This document shows, piece by piece, positions 28,888 through 37,273 of a stretch of 64,000 bases of DNA (position 1 is its first letter; each line of letters opens with the position of its first letter). Under the pieces are notes generated by a model. The model did no database searches. It saw only the letters and a list, made by a program, of their open reading frames with translations, and was not told where the DNA came from. Source of the DNA: Rhodanobacter thiooxydans (GTDB taxonomy: Bacteria; Pseudomonadota; Gammaproteobacteria; Xanthomonadales; Rhodanobacteraceae); NCBI RefSeq assembly GCF_021545845.1, contig NZ_CP088923.1, forward strand, positions 1,612,001 to 1,676,000, read 5' to 3'. The translations under genes and the position numbers were made by a program.

Positions 28888-29736
28888 ATGGGCACGCTTG
28901 AAACGATCTCCGAACAACGCCTGCACGGCGGCGTGCAGGGCTTCTACCGCCACCACTCGGAAGCCTGTGCCGGTGCCATGCGCTTCGCCGTCTATCAGCC
29001 GCCGCAAGCCACGCGGCAGCGCTGCCCGGTGCTGTATTTCCTCGCCGGGCTGACCTGCACCGAAGAAACCGCCACGATCAAGGCGGGCGCCCAGAGGCTA
29101 GCCGCCGAGCTGGGTTTGGTGCTGGTGATGCCTGACACCAGCCCGCGCGGCACCGGTATCGAGGGCGCCACCGGCGACTGGGAATTCGGCGAGGGTGCGG
29201 GTTTCTACGTCGATGCCACGTCAGCACCATGGTCATCGCGTTTCCGCATGCACAGCTACGTGGTGGACGATCTGCCGGCCTTGATCGGCGCCCATTTCCC
29301 GGTGGACACGGCGTTGAGCGGCATCTGCGGCCATTCGATGGGCGGCCACGGCGCGCTGACCCTGGCCTTGAAAAATCCGCGACGCTACCGCTCGGTGTCG
29401 GCGTTCGCGCCGATCGTGGCGCCCAGCCAGGTGCCGTGGGGGCGCAAGGCCTTTCCGCGTTATCTCGGCGACGATCAGGCAGCGTGGGCCGACCACGACG
29501 CCTGCGAGCTGGTGCGGCGGCAGACCTTCGGCGGCACTATCCTGATCGACCAGGGCGAGGCCGACGGTTTCCTCGAAGCGCAACTGAGACCCGAGCTGTT
29601 CGACCAGGCCTGCGCCGAGGCGGGGCAGCCGCTGCTGCTACGCCGGCATGCCGGCTACGACCACAGCTACTGGTTCATCGCCAGCTTCATCGACGACCAC
29701 CTGCGCCACCACGCGGCAGCGCTGGGGCTGTTGTAG
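28888..29736 (+). CDS. fghA: S-formylglutathione hydrolase
   Basis: This esterase completes glutathione-dependent formaldehyde detoxification by hydrolysing S-formylglutathione. The 282-residue alpha/beta hydrolase has LAGLTCTEE near the N-terminus, nucleophile serine in GICGHSMGGHGAL, the acid in LIDQGEADGFL and the histidine in GYDHSYWFI. No formaldehyde dehydrogenase gene is adjacent. The stop TAG is the TAG of a GTAGGAGCCCGC REP copy, as in nadD. Confidence 0.93.
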   Translation: MGTLETISEQRLHGGVQGFYRHHSEACAGAMRFAVYQPPQATRQRCPVLYFLAGLTCTEETATIKAGAQRLAAELGLVLVMPDTSPRGTGIEGATGDWEFGEGAGFYVDATSAPWSSRFRMHSYVVDDLPALIGAHFPVDTALSGICGHSMGGHGALTLALKNPRRYRSVSAFAPIVAPSQVPWGRKAFPRYLGDDQAAWADHDACELVRRQTFGGTILIDQGEADGFLEAQLRPELFDQACAEAGQPLLLRRHAGYDHSYWFIASFIDDHLRHHAAALGLL

Positions 29737-29898
29737 GAGCCCGCTCGCGGGCGATGCTTTTAGCGCCCGGATTCGGGATTAGAAAAAAAGCAGAGCGTCG
29801 CGCATGGCAGCTCTTCCGAATCCCAAATCCCAAATCCCGAATCCCGAATCCCGAATCCCGAATCCCGAATCCCGAATCCCGAATCCCGAATCCCGGCC
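29733..29898. repeat. Composite repeat: family B REP plus family C heptamer array
   Basis: The REP GTAGGAGCCCGCTCGCGGGC begins at 29733 and provides the fghA stop. CCGGATTCGGGATT (29768-29781) can pair with the array downstream. From 29821 to 29890 there are ten contiguous heptamers, two TCCCAAA followed by eight TCCCGAA, then TCCCGGC. The array ends at the 3' end of the convergent rhlE gene. Confidence 0.88.
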
Positions 29899-29901
29899 CC
29901 A

Positions 29902-31230
29902 TCAGGCCTTGGCGACGGGACGGCGGTTGGAGCGGCGGCGCTGGGTGCCGGCGGCCCGCTCGCCGCGACCCTGCGGCGCGTAGCCGTTCGGCCGCGCCGC
30001 GCCGGCGGGCTTGCCCTGGCGCGGCGCACGCTGCTGCTGGCGCTGGCCGCCACCACCCTGCTTCGGGCGTGGCGCGCCGGCATCCAGCCGCAGCGGGGCC
30101 GACGGCTCGTAGCCGGCCACCGGGGTGATCGCGATGTCCTGCTTCAGCAGCTTGCGGATGTCGAACAGCAGGCCGCTTTCGTCGTGGCTGACCAGCGACA
30201 GCGCCAGGCCTTCCATGCCGGCACGGCCGGTGCGGCCGATGCGGTGCACGTAATCCTCGGCCACCGACGGCAGGTCGAAGTTGATCACGATCGGCAGCTG
30301 CTCGATGTCGATGCCGCGGGCGGCGATATCGGTGGCGACCAGCACGGTGACGCGGCCGGACTTGAAATCGGCGAGCGCACGGGTGCGCGCATTCTGGCTC
30401 TTGTTACCGTGGATCGCGGCAGCGCGCAGGCCGGAGGCGTTGAGGAAGGTGACCAGCTTGTCGGCGCCGTGCTTGGTGCGGCTAAACACCAGGGTCTGCC
30501 GACGACTGTCCTGCGACAGCACGTGCAGCAGCAGGTCGCGCTTGCGCGAGGCATCGACCGGATGCACCTGGTGGCTGACCAGGGTGGTGACGGTGTTCGG
30601 CGCCGAGACCGAGATCTCGCGCGGGTTGTGCATGAAGTCCAGTGCCAGCGCCTTGATCGCCGGCGCAAAAGTGGCCGAGAACAGCAGGGTCTGACGCTTC
30701 TTCGGTACCGACTGCAAGATGCGCTTCAGCGCCGGCAGGAAGCCCATGTCGAGCATGCGGTCGGCTTCGTCCAGCACCAGCGTCTCTACCGCCGACAGAT
30801 CCAGCGTGCGCTGCTGCAGGTGGTCGATCAGCCGGCCGGGGGTGGCGATGACCACGTCCACACCGCGGCGCAGCGCATTGATCTGCGGGCCCATGCCGAC
30901 GCCGCCGAAGATGGTGGCGGCGCTGACATGGATGTGCTTGCCGTAGTCGCGCATGTTCTCGTGGATCTGCGCGGCCAACTCACGGGTGGGGGTGAGGATC
31001 AGCGCGCGCGGGCGGCGGGTCATGGTCTGGCCGCTGGTCGAGAGCTTCTGCAGCAGCGGCAGTGCGAACGCGGCGGTCTTGCCGGTACCGGTCTGCGCGG
31101 CGGCGAGCAGGTCGTGGCCTTCCAGCGCGGGCGGAATCGCGGCGGCCTGGATCGGGGTGGGCTGGGTGTAGCCGTAATCGGCAAGCGCACGCAGCAACGC
31201 GGGCGCAAGGCCCAGCGAATCGAAAGACAT
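29902..31230 (-). CDS. rhlE: DEAD-box ATP-dependent RNA helicase RhlE
   Basis: A 442-residue RNA helicase. It starts [20 protein letters not shown], with Q motif [13 protein letters not shown], Walker [25 protein letters not shown] (DEAD), SATF, and [13 protein letters not shown]. The short basic Gly/Gln/Arg tail ([15 protein letters not shown]) is typical of RhlE rather than CsdA or DbpA. The ribosome-binding site AGGAG lies inside the 3' arm of a hairpin immediately before the ATG, so translation is probably controlled by RNA structure. RhlE functions in ribosome maturation and RNA decay. Confidence 0.93.
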   Translation of the reverse strand: MSFDSLGLAPALLRALADYGYTQPTPIQAAAIPPALEGHDLLAAAQTGTGKTAAFALPLLQKLSTSGQTMTRRPRALILTPTRELAAQIHENMRDYGKHIHVSAATIFGGVGMGPQINALRRGVDVVIATPGRLIDHLQQRTLDLSAVETLVLDEADRMLDMGFLPALKRILQSVPKKRQTLLFSATFAPAIKALALDFMHNPREISVSAPNTVTTLVSHQVHPVDASRKRDLLLHVLSQDSRRQTLVFSRTKHGADKLVTFLNASGLRAAAIHGNKSQNARTRALADFKSGRVTVLVATDIAARGIDIEQLPIVINFDLPSVAEDYVHRIGRTGRAGMEGLALSLVSHDESGLLFDIRKLLKQDIAITPVAGYEPSAPLRLDAGAPRPKQGGGGQRQQQRAPRQGKPAGAARPNGYAPQGRGERAAGTQRRRSNRRPVAKA

Positions 31231-31259
31231 GGAACACTCCTGGGCAACCCGGAGTGTTC
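31231..31259 (-). promoter_or_regulatory. Hairpin sequestering the rhlE Shine-Dalgarno
   Basis: On the mRNA strand GAACACTCC (31259-31251) pairs perfectly with GGAGTGTTC (31240-31232). The intervening GGG and CCC can extend the stem by 3 bp past a bulged A, leaving the loop TTG. The AGGAG ribosome site is inside the 3' arm and the AUG starts one base after it. A stem of 9+3 bp here would block initiation unless opened. Confidence 0.75.
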
Positions 31260-31364
31260 ATACCGTGTTGCGTATCGAGGGAAAGGGGGCAGCCTGGGCC
31301 GCAGCAGTCAGAGTGATTGCGCCGCGCAGTATAGCGGGTATCGGAGGTGGCGTGTGCATGGGAG

Positions 31365-32081
31365 TCAAACTGATTTGGCAGGCCGGTCGCCACGGAGCGC
31401 GATAGCTCTCGGCGGAGCGCACGCCACGATCAGGTAGCTGTTGTATGGGGTTCGGCCGCGCAAGGGGCGGATGCCGACCTCCAGCCCGGCGTCCTCCAGC
31501 GGCCCGCGCAATTCGGCCGCTGTCGGATAATGCTGAGCACCGCCGGGGATCCAGCCCGAGGTGCGCAGAAAGAACTCTTCTACGCGGGTGGCGTGAAAGC
31601 GCCAATTCGGCTCGCGCAGCACACTGCGGATGACCAGGCAGCCGTCAGCGGTCAGGTGTTCGGTGGCGGCTTTCAGCAAGCTGCGTTGTCGCCGGGCGTC
31701 CAGGTAATGCAGCACGTCAAGCAGGGCGACGTGTCCGTGCACGGCGGGGAGTTCATTGGCGTCGGCGTGCTGCAGTTCCACCACGACATCGAGTCCACCG
31801 CGATGTGCCGCGCGCTGACCGGCAAGGATTTTTCGGTGATCGTGATCAAGCCCCACGTAGGACTGCGCGTTTCTCCCGGCATTCAAATACTGACCGAGCA
31901 GGCCGAGGCCACAACCGATGTCGAGCAACGGCAGAGGGGTGCGGGTAATGATGGCCGCCGTGGCGGCGTAGGCGGGGTCGACGCGGAGCTTCCAGCGCAC
32001 ATGGTTTCGCTGCAGCCAGCCGTCGTAGCGTCTGGCGATCAGCTCGCGAGCGGTGCGATCCATCTCAGCCACGTCTGTCAT
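31365..32081 (-). CDS. Class I SAM-dependent methyltransferase
   Basis: A 238-residue methyltransferase. Motif I is PLPLLDIGCGLGLLGQYL and the acidic residue of motif II is in YVGLDHDHRK; VALLDVLHYLD is motif IV. The ATG at 32081 has AGGAGG upstream; a longer frame exists but lacks a ribosome site. The segment YLIVACAPP ends the fold. Substrate unknown. It is divergent from the MFS gene, with a 164-bp shared upstream region. Confidence 0.83.
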   Translation of the reverse strand: MTDVAEMDRTARELIARRYDGWLQRNHVRWKLRVDPAYAATAAIITRTPLPLLDIGCGLGLLGQYLNAGRNAQSYVGLDHDHRKILAGQRAAHRGGLDVVVELQHADANELPAVHGHVALLDVLHYLDARRQRSLLKAATEHLTADGCLVIRSVLREPNWRFHATRVEEFFLRTSGWIPGGAQHYPTAAELRGPLEDAGLEVGIRPLRGRTPYNSYLIVACAPPRAIALRGDRPAKSV

Positions 32082-32245
32082 GGACGGCCTCCTGTCTGCG
32101 TCGTCGCACGTGAGCGCGTTGTCGATTCTGGCGAGGCTGCCGATGCAGCCACCCGATCGGTGGCCTTGTCGCCCGTGGGGCTGTGCGATGAGGCCCTGCC
32201 GGCGTTTACGATACGCCTTTATGCCATCTGTCCGGGAATGCTCCG

Positions 32246-33478
32246 ATGTCGCTGCTCGCACCTTTGCATGAACTCGATTCGACCGAGAGGCATACGGTGC
32301 TGGCCGGCTTCCTGGGCTGGACGCTGGATGCATTCGATTACTTCCTGCTGACCTTCGTCATCGTCACGGTGGCGAGGGAGTTCCAGGTGGGCACCGCCGA
32401 GATCACCTACGCGCTGTTCCTGACCCTGGCGGCGCGACCGCTGGGCGCGCTGCTGTTCGGCCGGCTGGCCGACCGCTTCGGGCGGCGGCCGATCCTGATG
32501 CTCGACGTGGTCCTGTTTTCGCTGTTCGAGTTCGCCACGGCATTTGCCTCGTCGCTGACCGCCTTGCTGGTGCTGCGATTCCTGTTCGGCGTGGCGATGG
32601 GTGGCGAGTGGGGCATCGGCGCGTCGCTGGTGATGGAGTCGATCCCGGCGAAGGCACGCGGCGTGGTGTCGGGCCTGTTGCAGAGCGGCTACCCGTGCGG
32701 CTTCTTTCTCGCCGCACTGGCGAACTGGCTGCTGGTCGACCACATCGGCTGGCGCGGCCTGTTCGTGGTCGGCGCGATCCCGGCCTTGCTGGTGCTGTAC
32801 ATCCGCCGCAAGGTGCCGGAGTCGGCAGTCTGGCAGGAAGGCGCGCGGGCGGTGAAGCGGCCGGGTCTGCTGGAAGCCATGCGCGGGCACTGGAAGCTGG
32901 CGGTCTACCTGATGCTGCTGATGATGGCGTTCAACATGTTCAGCCATGGCTCGCAGGACATGTACCACACCTTCGAGGAGGTGAACCTGCACCTGCCTAC
33001 CGGCTCGGCCACGGCCTTCGTGCTGGTGGCGCTGCTGAATTTCGGCGCGCTGGTAGGCGGCCTGTATTTCGGCGCGTTGTCGGAGCGGATCGGCCGGCGC
33101 CAGGCGATGATGATCGCCGCGCTGCTGGCGATACCGGTGATTCCGCTGTGGATGTACGGCGGCTCGCTGATCCTGCTGGGGCTGGGCGCGTTCCTGATCC
33201 AGGTGATGGTGCAGGGCGCCTGGGGCGTGGTGCCGACGCATCTGAACGAGCTGTCGCCGGCCGCGGTGCGCGGCACCTTGCCCGGGTTTGCCTACCAGAT
33301 GGGCAACCTGCTGGCGGCGGTCACCGCCACCGCGCAGACCTGGCTGGCGCAGCGCCATGGCGGCAATTTCGCGTTCGCGATGTCGCTGTGGATGGTGCTG
33401 GTGGCGTTGTTGCTGGCGGCGTTGCTGTGGCTGGGGCCGGAGGCGCGCGGGGTGGGCTTCGGCCATCGCAGGTCCTAG
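32246..33478 (+). CDS. MFS transporter (carboxylate/sialate:proton symporter type)
   Basis: A 410-residue, 12-helix carrier. The A-loop motif is FGRLADRFGRRPILMLD and its C-domain counterpart GALSERIGRRQAMMIAALL. GWTLDAFDYFLLTFVIVTVA in helix 1 and FGVAMGGEWGIGASLVMESIP resemble the sialate/aromatic-acid group (NanT, JEN1 and relatives) rather than sugar or drug exporters. The substrate cannot be given and no catabolic genes are adjacent. Confidence 0.85.
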   Translation: MSLLAPLHELDSTERHTVLAGFLGWTLDAFDYFLLTFVIVTVAREFQVGTAEITYALFLTLAARPLGALLFGRLADRFGRRPILMLDVVLFSLFEFATAFASSLTALLVLRFLFGVAMGGEWGIGASLVMESIPAKARGVVSGLLQSGYPCGFFLAALANWLLVDHIGWRGLFVVGAIPALLVLYIRRKVPESAVWQEGARAVKRPGLLEAMRGHWKLAVYLMLLMMAFNMFSHGSQDMYHTFEEVNLHLPTGSATAFVLVALLNFGALVGGLYFGALSERIGRRQAMMIAALLAIPVIPLWMYGGSLILLGLGAFLIQVMVQGAWGVVPTHLNELSPAAVRGTLPGFAYQMGNLLAAVTATAQTWLAQRHGGNFAFAMSLWMVLVALLLAALLWLGPEARGVGFGHRRS

Positions 33479-33495
33479 CGCGGCCAGGCTACTGC

Positions 33496-33501
33496 TAGAA
33501 T
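33496..33501 (+). promoter_or_regulatory. -10 box of slyD
   Basis: TAGAAT in CTGCTAGAATCCGCCG, about 32 bp upstream of the slyD ATG. An almost identical CTCTAGAATCCGCCT lies before ykgJ at 23217. No good -35 hexamer was found. Confidence 0.4.
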
Positions 33502-33532
33502 CCGCCGTTTGATCCCATCGACGAGACAGGCA

Positions 33533-34027
33533 ATGAAGGCTGGCAAGGACAAGGTCATCGCGATCCACTACACACTGACGGTGGACGGTGAAAAGGTTGA
33601 GAGCTCGCACGACCGCGATGAGCAGCTGTGGATCCTGCTTGGTCACGGCCAGTTGATCGCGGGCCTGGAAACCGCACTGGATGGCCACGAGGCCGGCGAG
33701 ACGCTGAGTGTGGACGTGGCGCCGGTCGACGCTTACGGCGAGCGCCAGGAAGGCCAGATCCAGCGCATGTCGAAGAAGTACTTCCCGCAGGCCAACCGGC
33801 TCAAGCCGGGCATGACCACCGTGCTGCAGCTGAAGCAGGGCGGCCAGCGCGCGGTGACTGTGCACAAGGTAGGCATGAGCGCGATCGACGTGGACCTGAA
33901 CCACCCGATGGCGGGCAAGACCCTGCATTTCGACGTGGCCCTCGGCGAAGTGCGCGACGCCACCGAGGAAGAGCTCGCCCACGGCCACGCCCATGCGCCG
34001 GACAGTGCAGAGCACCCGCCTCAATAA
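33533..34027 (+). CDS. slyD: FKBP-type peptidyl-prolyl isomerase SlyD
   Basis: SlyD is a prolyl isomerase and chaperone with a metal-binding tail. The 164-residue protein has the N-terminal FKBP strand VIAIHYTLTVDGEKVESS, LLGHGQLIAGLETALDGHEAGE (isomerase core), the inserted chaperone flap, and NHPMAGKTLHFDVALGEVRDAT. The C-terminus is short and His-poor (HGHAHAPDSAEH), so nickel capacity would be lower than in E. coli SlyD. ATG at 33533 is chosen over an upstream TTG. A strong terminator follows. Confidence 0.93.
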   Translation: MKAGKDKVIAIHYTLTVDGEKVESSHDRDEQLWILLGHGQLIAGLETALDGHEAGETLSVDVAPVDAYGERQEGQIQRMSKKYFPQANRLKPGMTTVLQLKQGGQRAVTVHKVGMSAIDVDLNHPMAGKTLHFDVALGEVRDATEEELAHGHAHAPDSAEHPPQ

Positions 34028-34036
34028 AGCCTGAGC

Positions 34037-34067
34037 AATAACGGCGCCGTCGGGCGCCGTTATTCGT
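34037..34067. terminator. Strong intrinsic terminator after slyD
   Basis: AATAACGGCGCC (34037-34048) and GGCGCCGTTATT (34053-34064) form a perfect 12-bp stem with loop GTCG, followed by CGTTTG. The A-rich foot on the other side could terminate leftward transcription as well. Confidence 0.85.
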
Positions 34068-34069
34068 TT

Positions 34070-34104
34070 GCCCTCTCCCCCTCCGGGGGAGAGTTGGAGA
34101 GGGA
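34070..34104 (+). repeat. Family A palindromic repeat
   Basis: GCCCTCTCCCCCTCCGGGGG with AGAGTTGGAGAGGG, related to the second unit inside leuS (CCTCTCCCGGTGGGAGAGG). It is intergenic between slyD and the NlpC/P60 gene. Confidence 0.68.
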
Positions 34105-34203
34105 AAGCACAAGATCACCTCAAACCCCCCACTGCCATGCCGCTTTTCAGGGAAGAGGATCGCCAGGCTAACCTTGATCCCGATAGTTCACCCGCCGGAA
34201 CCC

Positions 34204-34779
34204 TCAATCCAGCACCCGCTTCCCATAGGCAAAATGCCCGCCCCAATACGGCCCGTCGATGTCGTCCAGCCGCACCGTGCCGCCGCTGTTCGGCGCGTGC
34301 ACGAAGCGGCCCTTGCCGACGTACACGCCGACATGGCTGATCGCGCCGCCGATGTCGAAGAACACCAGGTCGCCACTGGCCAGCTGGGTCATCTGGCGCA
34401 CCTTGCGGGCATCCATCGTGGCCATCTCGTGCGAGGTGCGCGGCAGCTGGATGTTGGCGGCGGTGCGGTAGATGTAGTCGACCAGTCCGCTGCAGTCGAA
34501 GCCGCCGGCGGGCGTGTTGCCGCCCCAGCGGTACGGTGTGCCGACCAGGCCGATCGCGCGGAACAGGATGTCGTTCGCCTCGCCGGCGCTGGCGGCCGAA
34601 GGCACGCGCGGCGGCAGGCCGGCCAGTGCGGAGTGCGATGTTCCCGAGCCGGGTGGTCGCCGTTGCGGACCACTGGCGCACGCGGCCAGCAACAACACGG
34701 CCGCTAGCAGCAGTGCATGCCGCATGGCTCGATGCGTCGGCAACACGGCCGTTTCGGGAACGGAGGGGTTCTGCTGCAT
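34204..34779 (-). CDS. NlpC/P60 family (C40) cell-wall peptidase lipoprotein
   Basis: A lipoprotein peptidase that hydrolyses peptidoglycan stem peptides. The lipobox is LLLAAC and the catalytic domain has GTPYRWGGN, the cysteine in GGFDCSGLVDYIY, LPRTSHEMA and the histidine in ISHVGVYVG. The ATG at 34779 (191 residues) has GAGGT upstream. ATG at 34725 would give a more usual short signal peptide (MRHALLLAAVLLLAAC); the choice is open. It resembles NlpC/Spr of E. coli. Confidence 0.9.
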   Translation of the reverse strand: MQQNPSVPETAVLPTHRAMRHALLLAAVLLLAACASGPQRRPPGSGTSHSALAGLPPRVPSAASAGEANDILFRAIGLVGTPYRWGGNTPAGGFDCSGLVDYIYRTAANIQLPRTSHEMATMDARKVRQMTQLASGDLVFFDIGGAISHVGVYVGKGRFVHAPNSGGTVRLDDIDGPYWGGHFAYGKRVLD

Positions 34780-34949
34780 CAGACGACCTCGGGGTGCGAC
34801 GCAGCGAGGTTATCAATTCGACAAATCACATGCAAATCAATTGATTCAATGTCTGTTTGAAGGGAAACCCTTAACCAGGGCCGCTGCTGACGGCCAGGTT
34901 GAAACAGCAGCCCATTGCCGCATCGCTGGCCGCCGCAGGGTGGGTCGCG

Positions 34950-35409
34950 TCAGGGCCTCGCGACCACGATGGCGCGCTCGTTCAAGGTCCGCCCATCGGC
35001 ACCACGCTGCGCAATCGGTAGGGCCGGGACGTGGGGCCTCGTTCACCATCACCAGGTGCCGGTTGCCGGCCAGCGTGTCGATGGCATCGACCGCGTCCAC
35101 CGCCTGCCAGCGATCGGCTTGCGGGGCGGTCAATCCTTTTGGCAGTTCGTTGCGCAGCGGGAAATCGCGAACCGCCTCGCTGTAGAGCCCCAGTTCGTTT
35201 TCGCTGAAGGCCAGCATCTGCTGGGCGAGCAACTGGTCGTTGCCGGTCAACTGCGGCGTTGCCGCGATGAGGTATTCGTACCGGGCCAGTTCGCCGGTCA
35301 ACGGCTGCAGCTCATCGAACAGGTTCGATGGCGCTCCCTTTTGCGCGGCGTGAGCACCGCTGCAAGCCATGGCAAGCGTCAGCAGGACCCATGTGGCGGC
35401 AGGATGCAT
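34950..35409 (-). pseudogene. Decayed paralogue of the adjacent secreted protein (internal deletion)
   Basis: The frame encodes a signal peptide (ATWVLLTLAMACSGAHAA), then ELARYEYLIAATPQLTGND, LLAQQMLAFSENELGLYSEA and HLVMVNEA, aligning well with the neighbouring gene up to its VLINEA. Thereafter similarity stops; the next bases encode, with small frameshifts, PYRLR and DGRTLNERAIVVARP followed by a stop, which matches the C-terminal tail RYRLRAWDTRGRTLAEQVIT of the neighbour. So about 290 internal codons are missing and the tail is out of frame. In the original frame the codons run on to 34846 as unrelated sequence. Confidence 0.78.
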
Positions 35410-36611
35410 GAGCTTTCCACCTGCAATGCGTTATGCGGGTCCGGACCGGGGTTCCACGATGCCACGCCAGGCAACGCCAGCGGCTTTCCGATGGCCTAGC
35501 GCTCGTTGACCGTGATGACCTGCTCAGCCAGGGTCCTGCCGCGAGTATCCCAGGCGCGCAGTCGATAACGGCCAGGTCGTAGATACAGCTTGCTTGTCGT
35601 GTCGCCCTGCATGAAGGCGTAGCGGTCGGCAGCGATGGCGTCGTTGCCTTCATCGACGTAGTGCGCGTCGACGACACAGGGCGTGGTGACCCGGCACAGG
35701 GTGGTGCTGATGGTGTACGGGTGGCGTTCGTCGTGCAAAGTGAGCCACTCCGGTCGTTGCGTGTTGACGAAGTGCGCCAGCATGGGCTGGTTGCGGACCA
35801 TGTCGTGCACGATCGTCGAAGGCTGGGTGTAACCGCTCTCGACGGCGCGCTGGCCGGCGGCGGGTGGCAGCAGCACGTTGATGTCGTATTGCTCCGGATG
35901 TGCGCTCCATGGCTTGCCGGTGCTGCGGTCGAGCAGCACGAGGGGGCCCTTGGAAGGGAAGTTCCCGACCAGTGCCGTGTAGGGGTCCGCTTCGCTGGGA
36001 ATCTGCTCGCGGAACTGGGTCTGATCGATCGACAGCGGTTCGATGCCAGTCAGCTGTTGCAGCTGCATGGCCATCGGTGCGGTGCTGCCCAGGCGCCCCT
36101 TGGCCTTGTCGATGTGTGCGTAGCCGGCATGGACGAACAGTCTGGCATCGGGGCTCCTGGCGAACACTTTCCGGTACAGGTTGTTGGCCTGCCCGGTCTC
36201 GCGCTCCTGCGTGCTGCGGCTGTCCACGTCGTAGGACACGACCTTGAAGCCCAGTCTGATCGCCGTGCGCACGATTTCGCCATACGAGGGTTCGTGCAGG
36301 TAGTCGCTGCCGCTGTCCGCGGTCGGATAGCCGCGGCCCATCAGGCTGGCGTCCTTGTCGAGCAACGCCTCGGCCGCGAAATGGTCGAAGCCGAGTGCGC
36401 GCAGGCGAGGCAGCAGGGCCAGCGTGAGCTGCCGGGTGTGGGCGTCATGGTGCGCCTCGTTGATCAGGACGATGCGGCGGTCGGCGGCCTGCCTGACGAT
36501 GACGTCGGCGGCATCGGCGGCCTTCCACCGTGCCGCCGTGGGGATGGCGGTGTCCGCCGCCACGTGGCTCTTCAGCGGGAAGTCGCGCAATGCCTCGTTG
36601 TAGAGGCCTAG

Positions 36612-37273
36612 ACCAACGAGGGAGTCCCCCCGGCTCTGCCGGGGAGGCAGTAGAAGTTTGACGTTTACAGGAGTCCATCGGGGAAACTCCAACTCGTGAG
36701 CCGCCAAGCACACGAGAGGAGAGTCCGCCGATGGACGAGTACAAGAGCTTAAACCACACGCCATGGGAATGCCTGTACCACGTGGTGTTCATCCCGAAGT
36801 GTCGACGTCGCACGTTGTACGTCGAGCTTCGAAAGTATCTGGGAGAGGTGTTCCGCCGGTTGGCGGAGCAGAAGGAGAGTCGGGTCGAAGAGGGACACCT
36901 GATGTCCGATCATGTGCATATGATGCTGAGTATTCCGCCGAAGTATGCGGTGTCGGAGGTGGTGGGTTACATCAAAGGGAAGAGTGCTATCCACTTGGCG
37001 CGAGTGTATGCAGAGCGCAAGCGAAATTTTGTAGGGCAGAGCTTCTGGGCGAGGGGCTACTTCGTCTCGACGGTGGGTCGGGATGAGCAAGTGATCCGGG
37101 CGTACATTCGCAATCAGGAGGAAGAGGATCGACGATTGGAGCAGTTGCAACTGCTTCGATAGGCAGGCCACCGTAGGGTGGCCCGATCAGAGGGGCCGCG
37201 TTAGCGACCCCGCCCAAGCCGCTTTGAGCGGCTCACACAACTAAAGCCCCCGGCTTTGCCGGGGGATACTTAC
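36612..37273 (+). mobile_element. IS200/IS605-type insertion sequence
   Basis: The 662-bp element has a subterminal hairpin at each end: CCCCGGC-TCT-GCCGGGG near 36637-36653 and CCCCCGGC-TTT-GCCGGGGG near 37247-37265. It has no inverted repeats and no target duplication, as expected for single-strand transposition by a Y1 transposase. The junctions CCTAG|ACCAAC and CTTAC|TTCG are placed by restoring the interrupted reading frame. Confidence 0.88.
36731..37162 (+). CDS. tnpA: IS200/IS605 family Y1 transposase TnpA
   Basis: The 143-residue protein is full length for TnpA. It has YHVVFIPKCRRR at the N-terminus, the HUH metal motif in MSDHVHMML, GYIKGKSAIHLAR, FWARGYFVST and the catalytic tyrosine in IRAYIRNQEEED. 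It cuts and joins single-stranded ends at subterminal hairpins. The element carries no tnpB/IscB gene. The frame looks intact, so the element may still be mobile. Confidence 0.95.
   Translation: MDEYKSLNHTPWECLYHVVFIPKCRRRTLYVELRKYLGEVFRRLAEQKESRVEEGHLMSDHVHMMLSIPPKYAVSEVVGYIKGKSAIHLARVYAERKRNFVGQSFWARGYFVSTVGRDEQVIRAYIRNQEEEDRRLEQLQLLR

Noticed and set aside
26769..28901. A 710-codon plus-strand frame antisense to the deaD gene
   Set aside because: Same reason; the minus strand has all DEAD-box motifs in order and the plus frame has none of any family.
29821..29897. The TCCCGAA array as a CRISPR
   Set aside because: The units are 7 bp in direct tandem with no spacers and no cas genes.
32219..34024. 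A 601-codon minus-strand frame across the MFS and slyD genes
   Set aside because: It spans two well-recognised genes and an intergenic region on the opposite strand; Gln/His/Arg-rich shadow.
34846..34949. C-terminal extension of the decayed paralogue as a real protein end
   Set aside because: After VMVNEA the frame no longer matches the family, and the family's own C-terminal tail can be read in another frame ending at 34950.
36731..37162. The transposase as a RAYT responsible for the REP sequences
   Set aside because: It has its own IS200-type hairpin ends at both sides and the length and motifs of ordinary IS200 TnpA; its ends do not resemble the GTAGGAGC repeats.
36749..37171. A 140-codon frame antisense to the IS200 transposase
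   Set aside because: No family features; the sense frame is a clear Y1 transposase.
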